Origin: CAVYWD01 sp963772225
Lineage (GTDB): Bacteria; Myxococcota; Myxococcia; Myxococcales; UBA5297
Direction: 5' to 3'
DNA: 64,000 nt
Assembly (NCBI GenBank): GCA_963772225.1
Contig: CAVYWD010000011.1
Coordinates: forward strand, 496,001 to 560,000
This document shows, in pieces, positions 41,868-52,237 of this stretch; position 1 is the stretch's first letter; each line of letters starts with the position of its first letter. A program made the translations under genes and the position numbers. The notes under the pieces were generated by a model, which had not been told where the DNA came from, did no database searches, and worked only from the letters and a program-made list of their open reading frames with translations.

Positions 41868-43622
41868 ATGAGAGGTGCAGCGCTGGTCGCGGTCGTTCTC
41901 CTGGCCGCTCCGGTCAAGCACGTCGACGTCCGGGTCAAGTCCAAGCACGACATGTCTGCCCCCGAGGCCGGCGCGGAGCGCTTCAAGGTCGGCGCCGAGG
42001 AGAGCCTGCGCGGCGCGGCCGTCGGCCCAGGGTCGGTGCGCCTCACGCTCCGGCGGCTGGCCCTTCCGGGCGCGATGCCCATCTCGGTGAAGGTGACCCG
42101 GGACGGGCGCGACGTGGAGCGTCTCTCGCTCGGCGGCCGGAGCGGCCAGGCCTCCCACGGGGAGAGCCCGCTCGCCTCCTCGCCCGTCGAGCGGATGCTC
42201 GATATCCCGAGCGGGCCGCACACGCTGTTCATCGACGTGGGCCCGGGGCAAGGTCATGTCCTCGTCTCATTCAACGAGCCCGCGCCGACCGCCGGCGCTC
42301 TCGCGGACCCAAAGCCGGAGCCTTCTGAGGCGGCGGGACCCCCCGGCGCGGCCCCGGCGACGGCACTCGCTCGACGCGAGGCCGCCAAGCCGCCCAGCGC
42401 CAAGCCCGCACCGGGGGCTCCCGCCGGAAAGAAGCCCGCCGCGCCTGCGGGGGACGTCGCCGCCTCCACCTCGATGGCCAGCTCGCCGAAGGCGCGCCCT
42501 GCGGAAGCGCCGCGGACGAGCGGTGCCAAGCCCGAAGCGCCGGCGATGGCCCAGGCCAAGCCGCAATCCGCCAAGGCCAGCGCGCCGGCTCCCGAGCGCG
42601 CGCGGGTCGAGGCGGTCGCCCGCGCCGACGCCCAAAGCGCGCCGCCCGGCAGCCGCCCTCCCGCGCGCGAGCCCGAAGCGCCGGCGATGGCCCAGGCCAA
42701 GCCGCAATCCGCCAAGGCCAGCGCGCCGGCTCCCGAGCGCGCGCCGGTCGAGACGGTCGCCCGCGCCGACGCCCAAGGCGCGCCGCCCGGCAGCCGCCCT
42801 CCCGCGCGCGAGCCCGAAGCGCCGGCGACGGCCCAGGCCAAGCCGCAATCCGCCAAGGCCAGCACCCCGCCTCCCGAGAGCGCGCCGGTCGAGACGGTCG
42901 CCCGCGCCGACGCCCAAAGCGCGCCGCCCGGCAGCCGCCCTCCCGTGCGCGAGCCCGACCCGCCGGCTTTGGCCCTGGCCGAGCTGCAGGCTGCCCCGGC
43001 TCCCGAGCGCGAGCGCCTCGAGACGGGGGCGCTTGCTCCTGCGGCCGTCGCTGCATTCTCGGCCCCGGTTCGGCCGGCCCGGCGGCCAGGGCGCTTTCTC
43101 GTCGGGCTGCGCGCGGGCGGGGCCGGCCAGATTCAGCTCGGGGCGGTGGGCCCTGCTGCGGGAGCGACCGCTCGCTACCAGCCCTTCGGCGACCCCGGAG
43201 CGGCCGCGGGCCTCTTCCTGGGTGTCTCCGCGGACTTCCTGCGCTACCGCTTCGCGCTCGACCTGGGAGCCGCGAACGGCGCGGAGCGCAACCAGGAGCT
43301 GCTCCTGTTGAACGTGCCCGTCGTCGCCGAGGCCCTCTGGTCCTTCGGCGCTCTGACCCGCTGGCGCCTCATCCCGACCCTGGGCGCATCGGCCGGCGTC
43401 AGCCTGTCCCAGGCCACCGGCCAGGGCTCGCTCGGATCCATCCGCGAGGTCGCGGCGCGCCCGGCGTTCGGCGCCGTCGCCGGGATGGAGCTGCCCGTCG
43501 GCGCGAACCGGCTGGGCGCCGAGGTGCGCTACCTTCACTCCACGACCGGCGCGACGGGAGCGGTGCAAAACTTCGAGACGGCCGGCGCTCTCTTCCAGGC
43601 GAGCTGGCGCTTCGGGCTTTAG
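41868..43622 (+). CDS. outer-membrane-type protein with tandem Ala/Pro-rich repeats
   Basis: A 584-aa envelope protein. It starts with a short hydrophobic leader (MRGAALVAVVLLAAPVKHVD), then a 120-residue globular part (LRRLALPGAMPISVKVTRDG, GPHTLFIDVGPGQGHVLVSF), a 250-residue Ala/Pro-rich linker that contains three 47-residue repeats, and a C-terminal beta-barrel-like domain (GRFLVGLRAGGAGQIQLGAV) ending LFQASWRFGL with the aromatic-X-Leu type end of outer-membrane proteins. The linker may span the periplasm or cell wall. It ends 2 bases before the NtrC-type regulator, so they are co-transcribed. Confidence 0.65.
   Translation: MRGAALVAVVLLAAPVKHVDVRVKSKHDMSAPEAGAERFKVGAEESLRGAAVGPGSVRLTLRRLALPGAMPISVKVTRDGRDVERLSLGGRSGQASHGESPLASSPVERMLDIPSGPHTLFIDVGPGQGHVLVSFNEPAPTAGALADPKPEPSEAAGPPGAAPATALARREAAKPPSAKPAPGAPAGKKPAAPAGDVAASTSMASSPKARPAEAPRTSGAKPEAPAMAQAKPQSAKASAPAPERARVEAVARADAQSAPPGSRPPAREPEAPAMAQAKPQSAKASAPAPERAPVETVARADAQGAPPGSRPPAREPEAPATAQAKPQSAKASTPPPESAPVETVARADAQSAPPGSRPPVREPDPPALALAELQAAPAPERERLETGALAPAAVAAFSAPVRPARRPGRFLVGLRAGGAGQIQLGAVGPAAGATARYQPFGDPGAAAGLFLGVSADFLRYRFALDLGAANGAERNQELLLLNVPVVAEALWSFGALTRWRLIPTLGASAGVSLSQATGQGSLGSIREVAARPAFGAVAGMELPVGANRLGAEVRYLHSTTGATGAVQNFETAGALFQASWRFGL
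42531..42953 (+). repeat. three tandem 141-bp coding repeats
   Basis: Copies start at 42531, 42672 and 42813 with an exact period of 141 bp (47 codons, PEAPAMAQAKPQSAKASAPA...); a decayed fourth starts at 42954. Copies differ by a few substitutions (Gln-Ser-Ala versus Gln-Gly-Ala, Met versus Thr). Being a multiple of three, copy number can change without breaking the gene. Confidence 0.9.
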
Positions 43623-43624
43623 CC

Positions 43625-45025
<1,401 letters not shown>

Positions 45026-45107
45026 CGCGCGGCGGCGGGCCCAGGGTTGATTGATGGTCCCCATGGCCTCTGGTACGGTCTGCCATCGAGCGATCGCCGG
45101 AGGACGC

Positions 45108-45974
45108 ATGAAGTGCTGGCTCGGCAGCGGGTTGATCTGGGTTGCAGCAATGGGCGCCGCCTCGACCGGGCGCGCCGACCCGCAGGACTTCGACCTCACC
45201 AAGCTCGGGAACGCGGCTTCCAGCTCCAGCGCGGCCGCCGCGAACGACAACTTCCGCGTCTTCGCGAACCAGCTCGGCGCGGCCATCTCCTCCACCGACT
45301 TCTCGCCGCCCGAGACCCTGGGCCACTCGGGCTTCAACTTCGCCGCGGGGTACTCGGTCGCCAAGGTGGGCGACACCCAGGCGCAGTACTGGCCCCGCCA
45401 AGGCACCCCGGGGAGCGACGCGCTGCTCATGCCCTCGGTCATGGTGCGCAAAGGCCTGCCCTTCTCGTTCGAGCTGGGCTCCCGGTTCTCCTACATCACC
45501 TACAGCCGCATGGCGGCCGTCACCCTCGAGGTGAAGTGGGCGCTCAACGAGGGCTTCCTCTACCTGCCGGACCTCGGGGTGCGCGGGCACGGCACGCGGT
45601 TGGTCGGCACGCGCGACTTCGGCCTGACGACCGCGGGCGTCGACGTGGGCATCGGCAAGCAGTTCGCGCTGGGCGGCGTGGTGACGCTCACGCCCTACGC
45701 GGGCTGGGACTTTCTCATGGTGAGCTGTGTCTCCGGCGTCGTCGACTTCAAGGACCCGGCGACCACAACGGTCGCATACGCCCAGGCGAACCCCACCAGT
45801 AACACCGCCACGTTCAATTCGGTCACCATGGGCCAGAACCACAGCAACCGCTTCTACGCCGGGCTGCGGTTCATCGCCTCCGCCCTCGAGCTGGGCGCCG
45901 AGGCCTCGATGACGCAGACCTACCTGAACAAGCAGACGGTGGTCTTCTCCGGCAAGGTCGGCCTCGACTTCTGA
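45108..45974 (+). CDS. exported protein, probable outer-membrane beta-barrel
   Basis: A 288-aa protein with signal peptide MKCWLGSGLIWVAAMGAASTGRA, cleaved before DPQDFDL. The mature part has alternating aromatic/glycine strands (SGFNFAAGYSVAKVG, FELGSRFSYITYSRMAAVTLE, LTPYAGWDFLMVS) and ends VVFSGKVGLDF with a terminal Phe, as in outer-membrane barrels. Start at the ATG at 45108, preceded by GGAGGA. No named family recognised. Confidence 0.65.
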   Translation: MKCWLGSGLIWVAAMGAASTGRADPQDFDLTKLGNAASSSSAAAANDNFRVFANQLGAAISSTDFSPPETLGHSGFNFAAGYSVAKVGDTQAQYWPRQGTPGSDALLMPSVMVRKGLPFSFELGSRFSYITYSRMAAVTLEVKWALNEGFLYLPDLGVRGHGTRLVGTRDFGLTTAGVDVGIGKQFALGGVVTLTPYAGWDFLMVSCVSGVVDFKDPATTTVAYAQANPTSNTATFNSVTMGQNHSNRFYAGLRFIASALELGAEASMTQTYLNKQTVVFSGKVGLDF

Positions 45975-46009
45975 CGCGCCCGGCGCCGTTATTCATTCAC
46001 CAAGAAGCC

Positions 46010-48293
46010 ATGATTCGCAGGCGCGCCATCGCGGTGGAAGGCGTCGTCCAGGGCGTGGGCTTCCGGCCGTTCGTCTACCGGCTCGCGCTGCGGCTGGGGC
46101 TCACGGGCCGGGTGCAGAACCGCCCGGACGGCGTGCGCATCGAGGTCCAGGGGAGCGCCCACGCGCTGGACGCCTTTACCCGGGCGCTCGGTGACGAGGC
46201 GCCGCTTCAGGCGGTGGTGGAGCGCATCGCCGCCGAAGAGCGCCCGCCCGTGCAAGGCGAGCAGGGCTTCGCCATCGCCGAGAGCGGCGCCGACGCCGCC
46301 GCCCGCCCGTCCATCCCCGCGGACCTCGCCCTCTGCGCCGAGTGCGCCCGGGAGATCGCGGCGCCCGGCGAGCGCCGATACGGCTACCCGTTCACCAACT
46401 GCACGAGCTGCGGCCCGCGCTACTCCATCATCGAGGGCCTGCCCTACGACCGCCCGCGCACGTCCATGAAGTCCTTCGCGCTCTGCGCCGACTGCGAGCG
46501 CGAGTACCGCGACCCGCTCGACCGCCGTTTTCACGCCCAGCCAGTGGCCTGCCCGCGCTGCGGCCCGAAGCTCACCCTGCTCGACCCCGCGGGCGCGCAG
46601 CTCGCTTTCGGGCCGGACGCGCTGGCCTTTGTGGCGCGGGCGCTCGCCGCGGGCTCCATCGTCGCGCTCAAGGGCGTCGGCGGGTTCCAGCTCCTGTGCG
46701 ACGCGGCGCGCCCGGCGTCGGTGCAAACCCTGCGCGAGCGCAAGCATCGCGAGGCCAAGCCCTTCGCCGTCATGTTCCCTTCGCTGGACGCGCTCGCCCC
46801 GCACGCCGCGGTGAGCCGCGAGGAGGCGGCCGCGCTCGCCTCGCCGCAGGCGCCCATCGTCCTGGTCCACCTCCGCCGAATCCCGGGCGCGCCGGCGCCG
46901 CTCGCGCCCGAGGTCGCGCCGGGCAATCCGCGGGTGGGCGCCATGCTCCCCACCTCCCCGCTCCACCGGCTGCTCTTGGACGCGGTCGGTCGGCCCCTCG
47001 TCTGCACCAGCGGCAACCTCTCCGATGAGCCGATGTGCACCGAGACGGAGGAGGCGCTGAAGAGGCTCGGGCGCGTCGCCGATTCTCTTCCTCACCCATG
47101 ACCGGGCCATCGTCCGGCCAGTGGACGATTCAGTGGGCCGCGTGGGCGGCGAAGGCTTCGAGCTCTTGCGCCGGGCGCGCGGCTTCGCGCCTCTGTCTCT
47201 GGCGCTGGGCGAGCCCGGCCCGTGCGTCCTCGCGCTCGGCGGACAGCTGAAAGGTGCGGTGGCGCTCGCTCTGGGCGACCGGGCCATCGTCAGCCAGCAC
47301 TTGGGCGACCTGGACAGCCCTGAGGGCGCCGTGCTCCTCGAGCGCACGGCCGAGGACCTGCTGCGCTTCTTCGAGGCCGAGCCCCAGGTCATCGCCTGCG
47401 ACCTCCACCCCGAGTACACGTCCACGCGCCTGGCTGAGGCGCTGGCGGCGCGCTGGTCGCTGCCCCTCACGCGCGTCCAGCACCACCACGCGCACGCGGC
47501 CGCGGTCATGGCCGAGGCCGGGCTCACCGGAAAGGCGCTCGGCTTCTCCTGGGACGGGACGGGCTTCGGCGACGACGGGTCCATCTGGGGCGGCGAGGCG
47601 CTGGAGGTCGACGGCGGTGGCTACCGCCGCGCCGCACACCTGCGGCCGTTCCGGCTCCCGGGCGGCGACGCGGCCATCCGCGACCCGCGCCGCGCCCTGC
47701 TCGGCCTGGCCCACGCCTGCCAGAGCCCGCGGCTGCTGGAAGCGGCCCGCGCCCTCTTCGCGCCCGGCGAGCGCGCTGCGCTCCTTTCCATGCTGGAGCG
47801 GGGATTCAACGCGCCCGTCTCGACGAGCGCGGGCCGGCTCTTCGACGGCGTCAGCGCGCTGCTCGGCGTCCGGACGGCGCCCGGGTTCGAGGGGCAGGCG
47901 GCGATGGAGCTCGAGTTCGCAGCCGAGGGCCAAGGCGACGCGTCGGCCTACGACTTCCCTCTCGCGCCCGGCGTCGGCGGGGTCTGGGTCGCCGACTGGG
48001 CACCGATGCTCGAGGCGCTGCTCGAGGACCTGCGGCGCGGCGCGCCGGCGGCCGTCTGCGCGGCGCGCTTTCACAGCACCCTCGCCGAGCTCGCCGCCGG
48101 CATCGCCCGGCGGCTGGGCGCCGAGCGCGCCGTGCTCGGAGGCGGCTGCTTCCAGAACGACCGCCTGGCCCGGGCGACCCGCGGGAGGCTGCGCGCGGCG
48201 GGCGTCGAGGTCCACAGCCCGAGGCTCTTTCCGCCCAACGACGGCGCCATCGCGCTGGGGCAGCTCGCGGTGGCGCGGGCGCGGAGGGGGTGA
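46010..48293 (+). CDS. hypF: [NiFe]-hydrogenase maturation carbamoyltransferase HypF; frame broken by one base
   Basis: HypF converts carbamoyl phosphate to carbamoyl-AMP and passes it to HypE for the cyanide ligands of [NiFe] hydrogenase. About 760 aa: acylphosphatase domain (GVVQGVGFRPFVYRLAL), two zinc fingers (CAECAREI...CTSCGPRYSI, CADCEREY...CPRCGPKL), a YrdC-like domain (ALKGVGGFQLLCDAARP, KPFAVMFPSLD) and a Kae1-like domain (QHHHAHAAAVMAEAGL, FSWDGTGFGDDGSIWGGE, GGGCFQNDRLARA, PPNDGAIALGQLAVA). The frame breaks at GATTC, 47081-47085; one fewer T gives ADLFLTHDRAIVRPVDDSV, the normal family sequence. No other hyp or hydrogenase gene is in view. The 3' end (from 48155) is the first copy of the repeat unit. 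Confidence 0.9.
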
Positions 48294-48412
48294 GGCGGGC
48301 GCCGGGTGGGCTCCGAATGGCTGGGGCCGTCGCCAGGCCTCTCTCCCGACCTTGGCCGAGAGATTTTCAGCATTCCGCCTCCTCCTTGAGGACGCACGTT
48401 GACGTGAGCGCT

Positions 48413-48945
48413 CGACGTGGTCGTGGACGTGGTCGTGTGTGGTCGGTCGGCGACGGCGACGGCGAGCGTGGTCGTGTCGGAGGTGCCTGCTATGCCATCC
48501 GTATGCTCAGCTTCCAGAAGATGGATGTTTATCAGCGAGCCATCGAGCTTCTCGCATTGGCTTCGCAGCTTTCATCCGACGCACCCCGAGGCAACGCTGC
48601 ACTCCTGGACCAGCTACGGCGAGCAGCAAGCTCGATCCCCTTGAACATCGCCGAAGCAGCTGGACGGACCGGCCAAGCGGACGCAGCTCGAACCTATGCC
48701 ATCGCCCGTGGTTCGGCGATGGAGTGTGCCGCCGCCCTGGATGCCCTGCTCGTGCTCAAGGTCATCGACGCTGGCGCACGTCGGCGAGGGTGCGAGCTGC
48801 TTGAACGCATCGTCGCCATGCTGACCAAGCTCTGTCGCTGAACCCGGCCACGGCCACGGCCACGGCAGGCCGGCCAGCGCCGTCGCCGTCGCCGTCGCCG
48901 TCCACGACCACGACCACGACCAGCGACGTCACGTCGACGTCGACG
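48413..48945. repeat. inverted repeat around four-helix gene, unit 1
   Basis: The left arm (48413-48475) is built of GTGGTC, GTGGAC and GGCGAC hexamers; the right arm (about 48848-48945) is their complement (GGCCAC, GTCGCC, CCACGA). The arms could pair imperfectly in RNA or single-stranded DNA, leaving the gene in the loop. Confidence 0.75.
48503..48841 (+). CDS. four-helix-bundle protein (S23/Avd-like family), copy 1
   Basis: A 112-aa all-helical protein: MLSFQKMDVYQRAIELLALA, LDQLRRAASSIPLNIAEAAG, ARTYAIARGSAMECAAALDA, CELLERIVAMLTKLCR. The IPLNIAEAAG and ARGSxxECxAxLDA motifs define the S23/four-helix-bundle family, found in 23S rRNA intervening sequences and as Avd in diversity-generating retroelements. 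No reverse transcriptase is nearby. GGAGGTG lies 18 bases before the ATG, rather far; it is better spaced to an out-of-frame ATG at 48492. Function is unknown. Unlike copies 2-4 it has Arg where they have His in GARRRGCEL. Confidence 0.85.
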   Translation: MLSFQKMDVYQRAIELLALASQLSSDAPRGNAALLDQLRRAASSIPLNIAEAAGRTGQADAARTYAIARGSAMECAAALDALLVLKVIDAGARRRGCELLERIVAMLTKLCR

Positions 48946-49070
48946 CCCAGATCCGATTCACCTCCCAGCTGCTGTGGCAGGCGGCTTCGTCCAACTACAT
49001 TCCGAACATCGCAAGTCAGATACTGCCGGCAGAGCCGGTGAAGGGAGCTGAAGCCCCGGAGCTGAAGCTG

Positions 49071-49181
49071 CATCTGCTCGATGCGCTTCTCCTCTTTCTC
49101 CTGCCTGCGGATGTACTCGCGCACGATCGCTTCGTCCAAGCCCACCGTGCTCACGCAGTTTCCCGTGACCCAGAAATGGCC
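49071..49181 (-). pseudogene. IS200-type transposase C-terminal remnant, unit 1
   Basis: The minus strand reads GHFWVTGNCVSTVGLDEA and IVREYIRRQEKEEKRIEQMQ, the C-terminal signature of IS200/IS605 TnpA (HFW...STVG...EYIRxQ). The HUH and Tyr catalytic parts are absent; upstream sequence is hypF-derived. A hairpin CCGGC-TCT-GCCGG lies just beyond (about 49026-49039), as at IS200/IS605 ends. Confidence 0.75.
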
Positions 49182-49207
49182 CGGTGAAGTTCCGCTGCCG
49201 ACCCCCG

Positions 49208-49346
49208 GAACGACCGCCTGGCCCGGGCGACCCGCGGGAGGCTGCGCGCGGCGGGCGTCGAGGTCCACAGCCCGAGGCTCTTTCCGCCCAACGACGGCGC
49301 CATCGCGCTGGGGCAGCTCGCGGTGGCGCGGGCGCGGAGGCGGTGA
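49208..49346 (+). repeat. duplicated hypF 3' end, unit 2
   Basis: Copy of hypF codons for DRLARATRGRLRAAGVEVHS to the stop, nearly identical to 48155-48293 except GGG to GGC near the stop. Not expressed as HypF: it has no start or upstream domains. Confidence 0.92.
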
Positions 49347-49469
49347 GGCGGGCGCCGGGTGGGCTCCGAATGGCTGGGGCCGTCGCCAGGCCTCTCTCCC
49401 GACCTTGGCCGAGAGATTTTCAGCATTCCGCCTCCTCCTTGAGGACGCACGTTGACGTGAGCGCTCGAC

Positions 49470-49996
49470 GTGGTCGTGGACGTGATCGTGATCGTGATCG
49501 TGGTCGGCGACGGCGACGGCGACGTGGCCGTGGGCGGTCGTGTCGGAGGTGCCTGCTATGCCATCCGTATGCTCAGCTTCCAGAAGATGGATGTTTATCA
49601 GCGAGCCATCGAGCTTCTCGCATTGGCTTCGCAGCTTTCATCCGACGCACCCCGAGGCAACGCTGCACTCCTGGACCAGCTACGGCGAGCAGCAAGCTCG
49701 ATCCCCTTGAACATCGCCGAAGCAGCTGGGCGGACCGGCCAAGCGGACGCAGCTCGAACCTATGCCATCGCCCGTGGTTCGGCGATGGAGTGTGCCGCCG
49801 CCCTGGATGCCCTGCTCGTGCTCAAGGTCATCGACGCTGGCGCACATCGGCGAGGGTGCGAGCTGCTTGAACGCATCGTCGCCATGCTGACCAAGCTCTG
49901 TCGCTGAACCCGGCCACGACCACGGCCACGGCCACGTCGCCGTCGCCGTCGCCGTCCACGACCACGACCACGACCACGACCAGTCGACGTCGACGT
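49470..49996. repeat. inverted repeat around four-helix gene, unit 2
   Basis: Left arm about 49470-49545 contains GTGATC and GGCGAC hexamers and ends GGCGACGTGGCCGTGG; right arm about 49914-49996 reads CCACGGCCACGTCGCCGTC, then CCACGACCACGACC. The central 30 bases of the arms are nearly perfect complements. Confidence 0.8.
49569..49907 (+). CDS. four-helix-bundle protein (S23/Avd-like family), copy 2
   Basis: Same 112-aa frame as copy 1 with MDVYQRA retained and His in GAHRRGCEL. The reading frame is intact and the DNA differs from copy 1 at only a few positions, mostly near the end of the gene, so duplication is recent or the copies are being homogenised. Same GGAGGTG upstream. Lies in the loop of the unit 2 inverted repeat. 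Confidence 0.84.
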   Translation: MLSFQKMDVYQRAIELLALASQLSSDAPRGNAALLDQLRRAASSIPLNIAEAAGRTGQADAARTYAIARGSAMECAAALDALLVLKVIDAGAHRRGCELLERIVAMLTKLCR

Positions 49997-50127
49997 CGAC
50001 GCCCAGAATCCGATTCACCTCCCAGCTGCTGTGGCAGGCGGCTTCGTCCAACTACATTCCGAACATCGCAAGTCAGATACCGCCGGCAGAGCCGGTGAAG
50101 GGAGCTGAAGCCCCGGAGCTGAAGCTG

Positions 50128-50238
50128 CATTTGCTCGATGCGCTTCTCCTCTTTCTCCTGCCTGCGGATGTACTCGCGCACAATCGCTTCGTCCAAGCCC
50201 ACCGTGCTCACGCAGTTTCCCGTGGCCCAGAAATGGCC
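50128..50238 (-). pseudogene. IS200-type transposase C-terminal remnant, unit 2
   Basis: Same fragment as in unit 1, with Ala for Val in HFWATGNC. Only the C-terminal third of TnpA is present. The flank at 50006-50011 reads GAATCC where the other three units read GATCC. Confidence 0.75.
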
Positions 50239-50264
50239 CGGTGAAGTTCCGCTGCCGACCCCCG

Positions 50265-50401
50265 GAACATCGCCTGGCCGGGGCGACGTCGCGGGAGGCG
50301 GCGCGCGCGGCGTCGAGGTCCACAGCCCGAGGCTCTTTCCGCCCAACGACGGCGCCATCGCGCTGGGGCAGCTCGCGGTGGCGCGGGCGCGGAGGCGGTG
50401 A
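50265..50401 (+). repeat. duplicated and rearranged hypF 3' end, unit 3
   Basis: Matches the hypF tail from the TCGAGGTCCACAGCC point on, but its first 45 bases are altered by small indels (ATCGCCTGGCCGGGGCGAC in place of the hypF form). The hypF frame is therefore lost in this copy. Confidence 0.88.
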
Positions 50402-50520
50402 GGCGGGCGCCGGGTGGGCTCCGAATGGCTGGGGCCGTCGCCAGGCCTCTCTCCCGACCTTGGCCGAGAGATTTTCAGCATTCCGCCTCCTCCTTGAGGA
50501 CGCACGTTGACGTGAGCGCT

Positions 50521-51055
50521 CGACGTGGTCGTGGTCGTGATCGTGATCGTGATCGTGGTCGTGGTCGGCGACGGCGACGGCGACGTGGCCGTGGGCGGTC
50601 GTGTCGGAGGTGCCTGCTATGCCATCCGTATGCTCAGCTTCCAGAAGATGGATGTTCATCAGCGAGCCATCGAGCTTCTCGCATTGGCTTCGCAGCTTTC
50701 ATCCGACGCACCCCGAGGCAACGCTGCACTCCTGGACCAGCTACGGCGAGCAGCAAGCTCGATCCCCTTGAACATCGCCGAAGCAGCTGGGCGGACCGGC
50801 CAAGCGGACGCAGCTCGAACCTATGCCATCGCCCGTGGTTCGGCGATGGAGTGTGCCGCCGCCCTGGATGCCCTGCTCGTGCTCAAGGTCATCGACGCTG
50901 GCGCACATCGGCGAGGGTGCGAGCTGCTTGAACGCATCGTCGCCATGCTGACCAAGCTCTGTCGCTGAACCCGGCCACGACCACGGCCACGGCCACGTCG
51001 CCGTCGCCGTCGCCGTCCACGACCACGACCACGACCACGACCACGTCGACGTCGA
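50521..51055. repeat. inverted repeat around four-helix gene, unit 3
   Basis: Left arm about 50521-50600 carries an extra GTGATC/GTGGTC hexamer relative to unit 2; right arm about 50975-51055. Same GGCGACGTGGCCGTGG core pairing with CCACGGCCACGTCGCC. Confidence 0.8.
50630..50968 (+). CDS. four-helix-bundle protein (S23/Avd-like family), copy 3
   Basis: A 112-aa frame with His for Tyr in MDVHQRA; otherwise as copy 2. All four helices and the IPLNIAEAAG motif are intact. It lies in the loop of the unit 3 inverted repeat and keeps the upstream GGAGGTG. Confidence 0.84.
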   Translation: MLSFQKMDVHQRAIELLALASQLSSDAPRGNAALLDQLRRAASSIPLNIAEAAGRTGQADAARTYAIARGSAMECAAALDALLVLKVIDAGAHRRGCELLERIVAMLTKLCR

Positions 51056-51182
51056 CGCCCAGATCCGATTCACCTCCCAGCTGCTGTGGCAGGCGGCTTC
51101 GTCCAACTACATTCCGAACATCGCAAGTCAGATACCGCCGGCAGAGCCGGTGAAGGGAGCTGAAGCCCCGGAGCTGAAGCTG

Positions 51183-51293
51183 CATTTGCTCGATGCGCTT
51201 CTCCTCTTTCTCCTGCCTGCGGATGTACTCGCGCACAATCGCTTCGTCCAAGCCCACCGTGCTCACGCAGTTTCCCGTGGCCCAGAAATGGCC
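51183..51293 (-). pseudogene. IS200-type transposase C-terminal remnant, unit 3
   Basis: Same C-terminal fragment as in unit 2 (HFWATGNCVSTVGLDEA...). Catalytic part absent. Confidence 0.75.
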
Positions 51294-51319
51294 CGGTGAA
51301 GTTCCGCTGCCGACCCCCG

Positions 51320-51458
51320 GAACGACCGCCTGGCCCGGGCGACCCGCGGGAGGCTGCGCGCGGCGGGCGTCGAGGTCCACAGCCCGAGGCTCTTTCCGCC
51401 CAACGACGGCGCCATCGCGCTGGGGCAGCTCGCGGTGGCGCGGGCGCGGAGGCGGTGA
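51320..51458 (+). repeat. duplicated hypF 3' end, unit 4
   Basis: Same form as the unit 2 copy, with an intact reading of the HypF C-terminal 45 codons to TGA. The rearranged unit 3 copy lies between two normal copies. Confidence 0.92.
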
Positions 51459-51576
51459 GGCGGGCGCCGGGTGGGCTCCGAATGGCTGGGGCCGTCGCCA
51501 GGCCTCTCTCCCGACCTTGGCCGAGAGATTTTCAGCATTCCGCCTCCTCCTTGAGGACGCACGTTGACGTGAGCGC

Positions 51577-52110
51577 TCGACGTGGTCGTGGACGTGATCG
51601 ATCGTGATCGTGGTCGTGGTCGGCGACGGCGACGGCGACGTGGCCGTGGGCGGTCGTGTCGGAGGTGCCTGCTATGCCATCCGTATGCTCAGCTTCCAGA
51701 AGATGGATGTTCATCAGCGAGCCATCGAGCTTCTCGCATTGGCTTCGCAGCTTTCATCCGACGCACCCCGAGGCAACGCTGCACTCCTGGACCAGCTACG
51801 GCGAGCAGCAAGCTCGATCCCCTTGAACATCGCCGAAGCAGCTGGGCGGACCGGCCAAGCGGACGCAGCTCGAACCTATGCCATCGCCCGTGGTTCGGCG
51901 ATGGAGTGTGCCGCCGCCCTGGATGCCCTGCTCGTGCTCAAGGTCATCGACGCTGGCGCACATCGGCGAGGGTGCGAGCTGCTTGAACGCATCGTCGCCA
52001 TGCTGACCAAGCTCTGTCGCTGAACCCGGCCACGACCACGGCCACGGCCACGTCGCCGTCGCCGTCGCCGTCCACGACCACGACCACGACCACGACCACG
52101 TCGACGTCGA
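51577..52110. repeat. inverted repeat around four-helix gene, unit 4
   Basis: Left arm about 51577-51655 is shorter and contains GATCGATC where other units have GATCGTGATC; right arm about 52030-52110 is identical in pattern to unit 3. Confidence 0.8.
51685..52023 (+). CDS. four-helix-bundle protein (S23/Avd-like family), copy 4
   Basis: A 112-aa frame identical in protein to copy 3 (MDVHQRA, GAHRRGCEL), with the same upstream GGAGGTG. Identity of copies 3 and 4 against Tyr in copies 1 and 2 suggests units 3 and 4 arose by the last duplication. Confidence 0.84.
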   Translation: MLSFQKMDVHQRAIELLALASQLSSDAPRGNAALLDQLRRAASSIPLNIAEAAGRTGQADAARTYAIARGSAMECAAALDALLVLKVIDAGAHRRGCELLERIVAMLTKLCR

Positions 52111-52237
52111 CGCCCAGATCCGATTCACCTCCCAGCTGCTGTGGCAGGCGGCTTCGTCCAACTACATTCCGAACATCGCAAGTCAGATACCGCCGGCAGA
52201 GCCGGTGAAGGGAGCTGAAGCCCCGGAGCTGAAGCTG

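Noticed and set aside
47121..48293. Separate carbamoyltransferase-like gene starting at 47121
   Set aside because: It is the C-terminal half of hypF after a one-base break; the joined reading matches HypF throughout.
48492..48644. 50-codon frame beginning at the ATG at 48492, well placed after GGAGGTG
   Set aside because: It overlaps the four-helix gene out of frame and has no family features; the better ribosome-site spacing is noted but not decisive.
48413..51055. His/Asp-rich (HDHDHD) proteins read across the arms
   Set aside because: They are translations of the hexamer repeats in other frames with no start signals or conservation.
48503..52023. Diversity-generating retroelement (because of the Avd-like four-helix proteins)
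   Set aside because: No reverse transcriptase and no template/variable repeat pair with adenine-specific changes are present.
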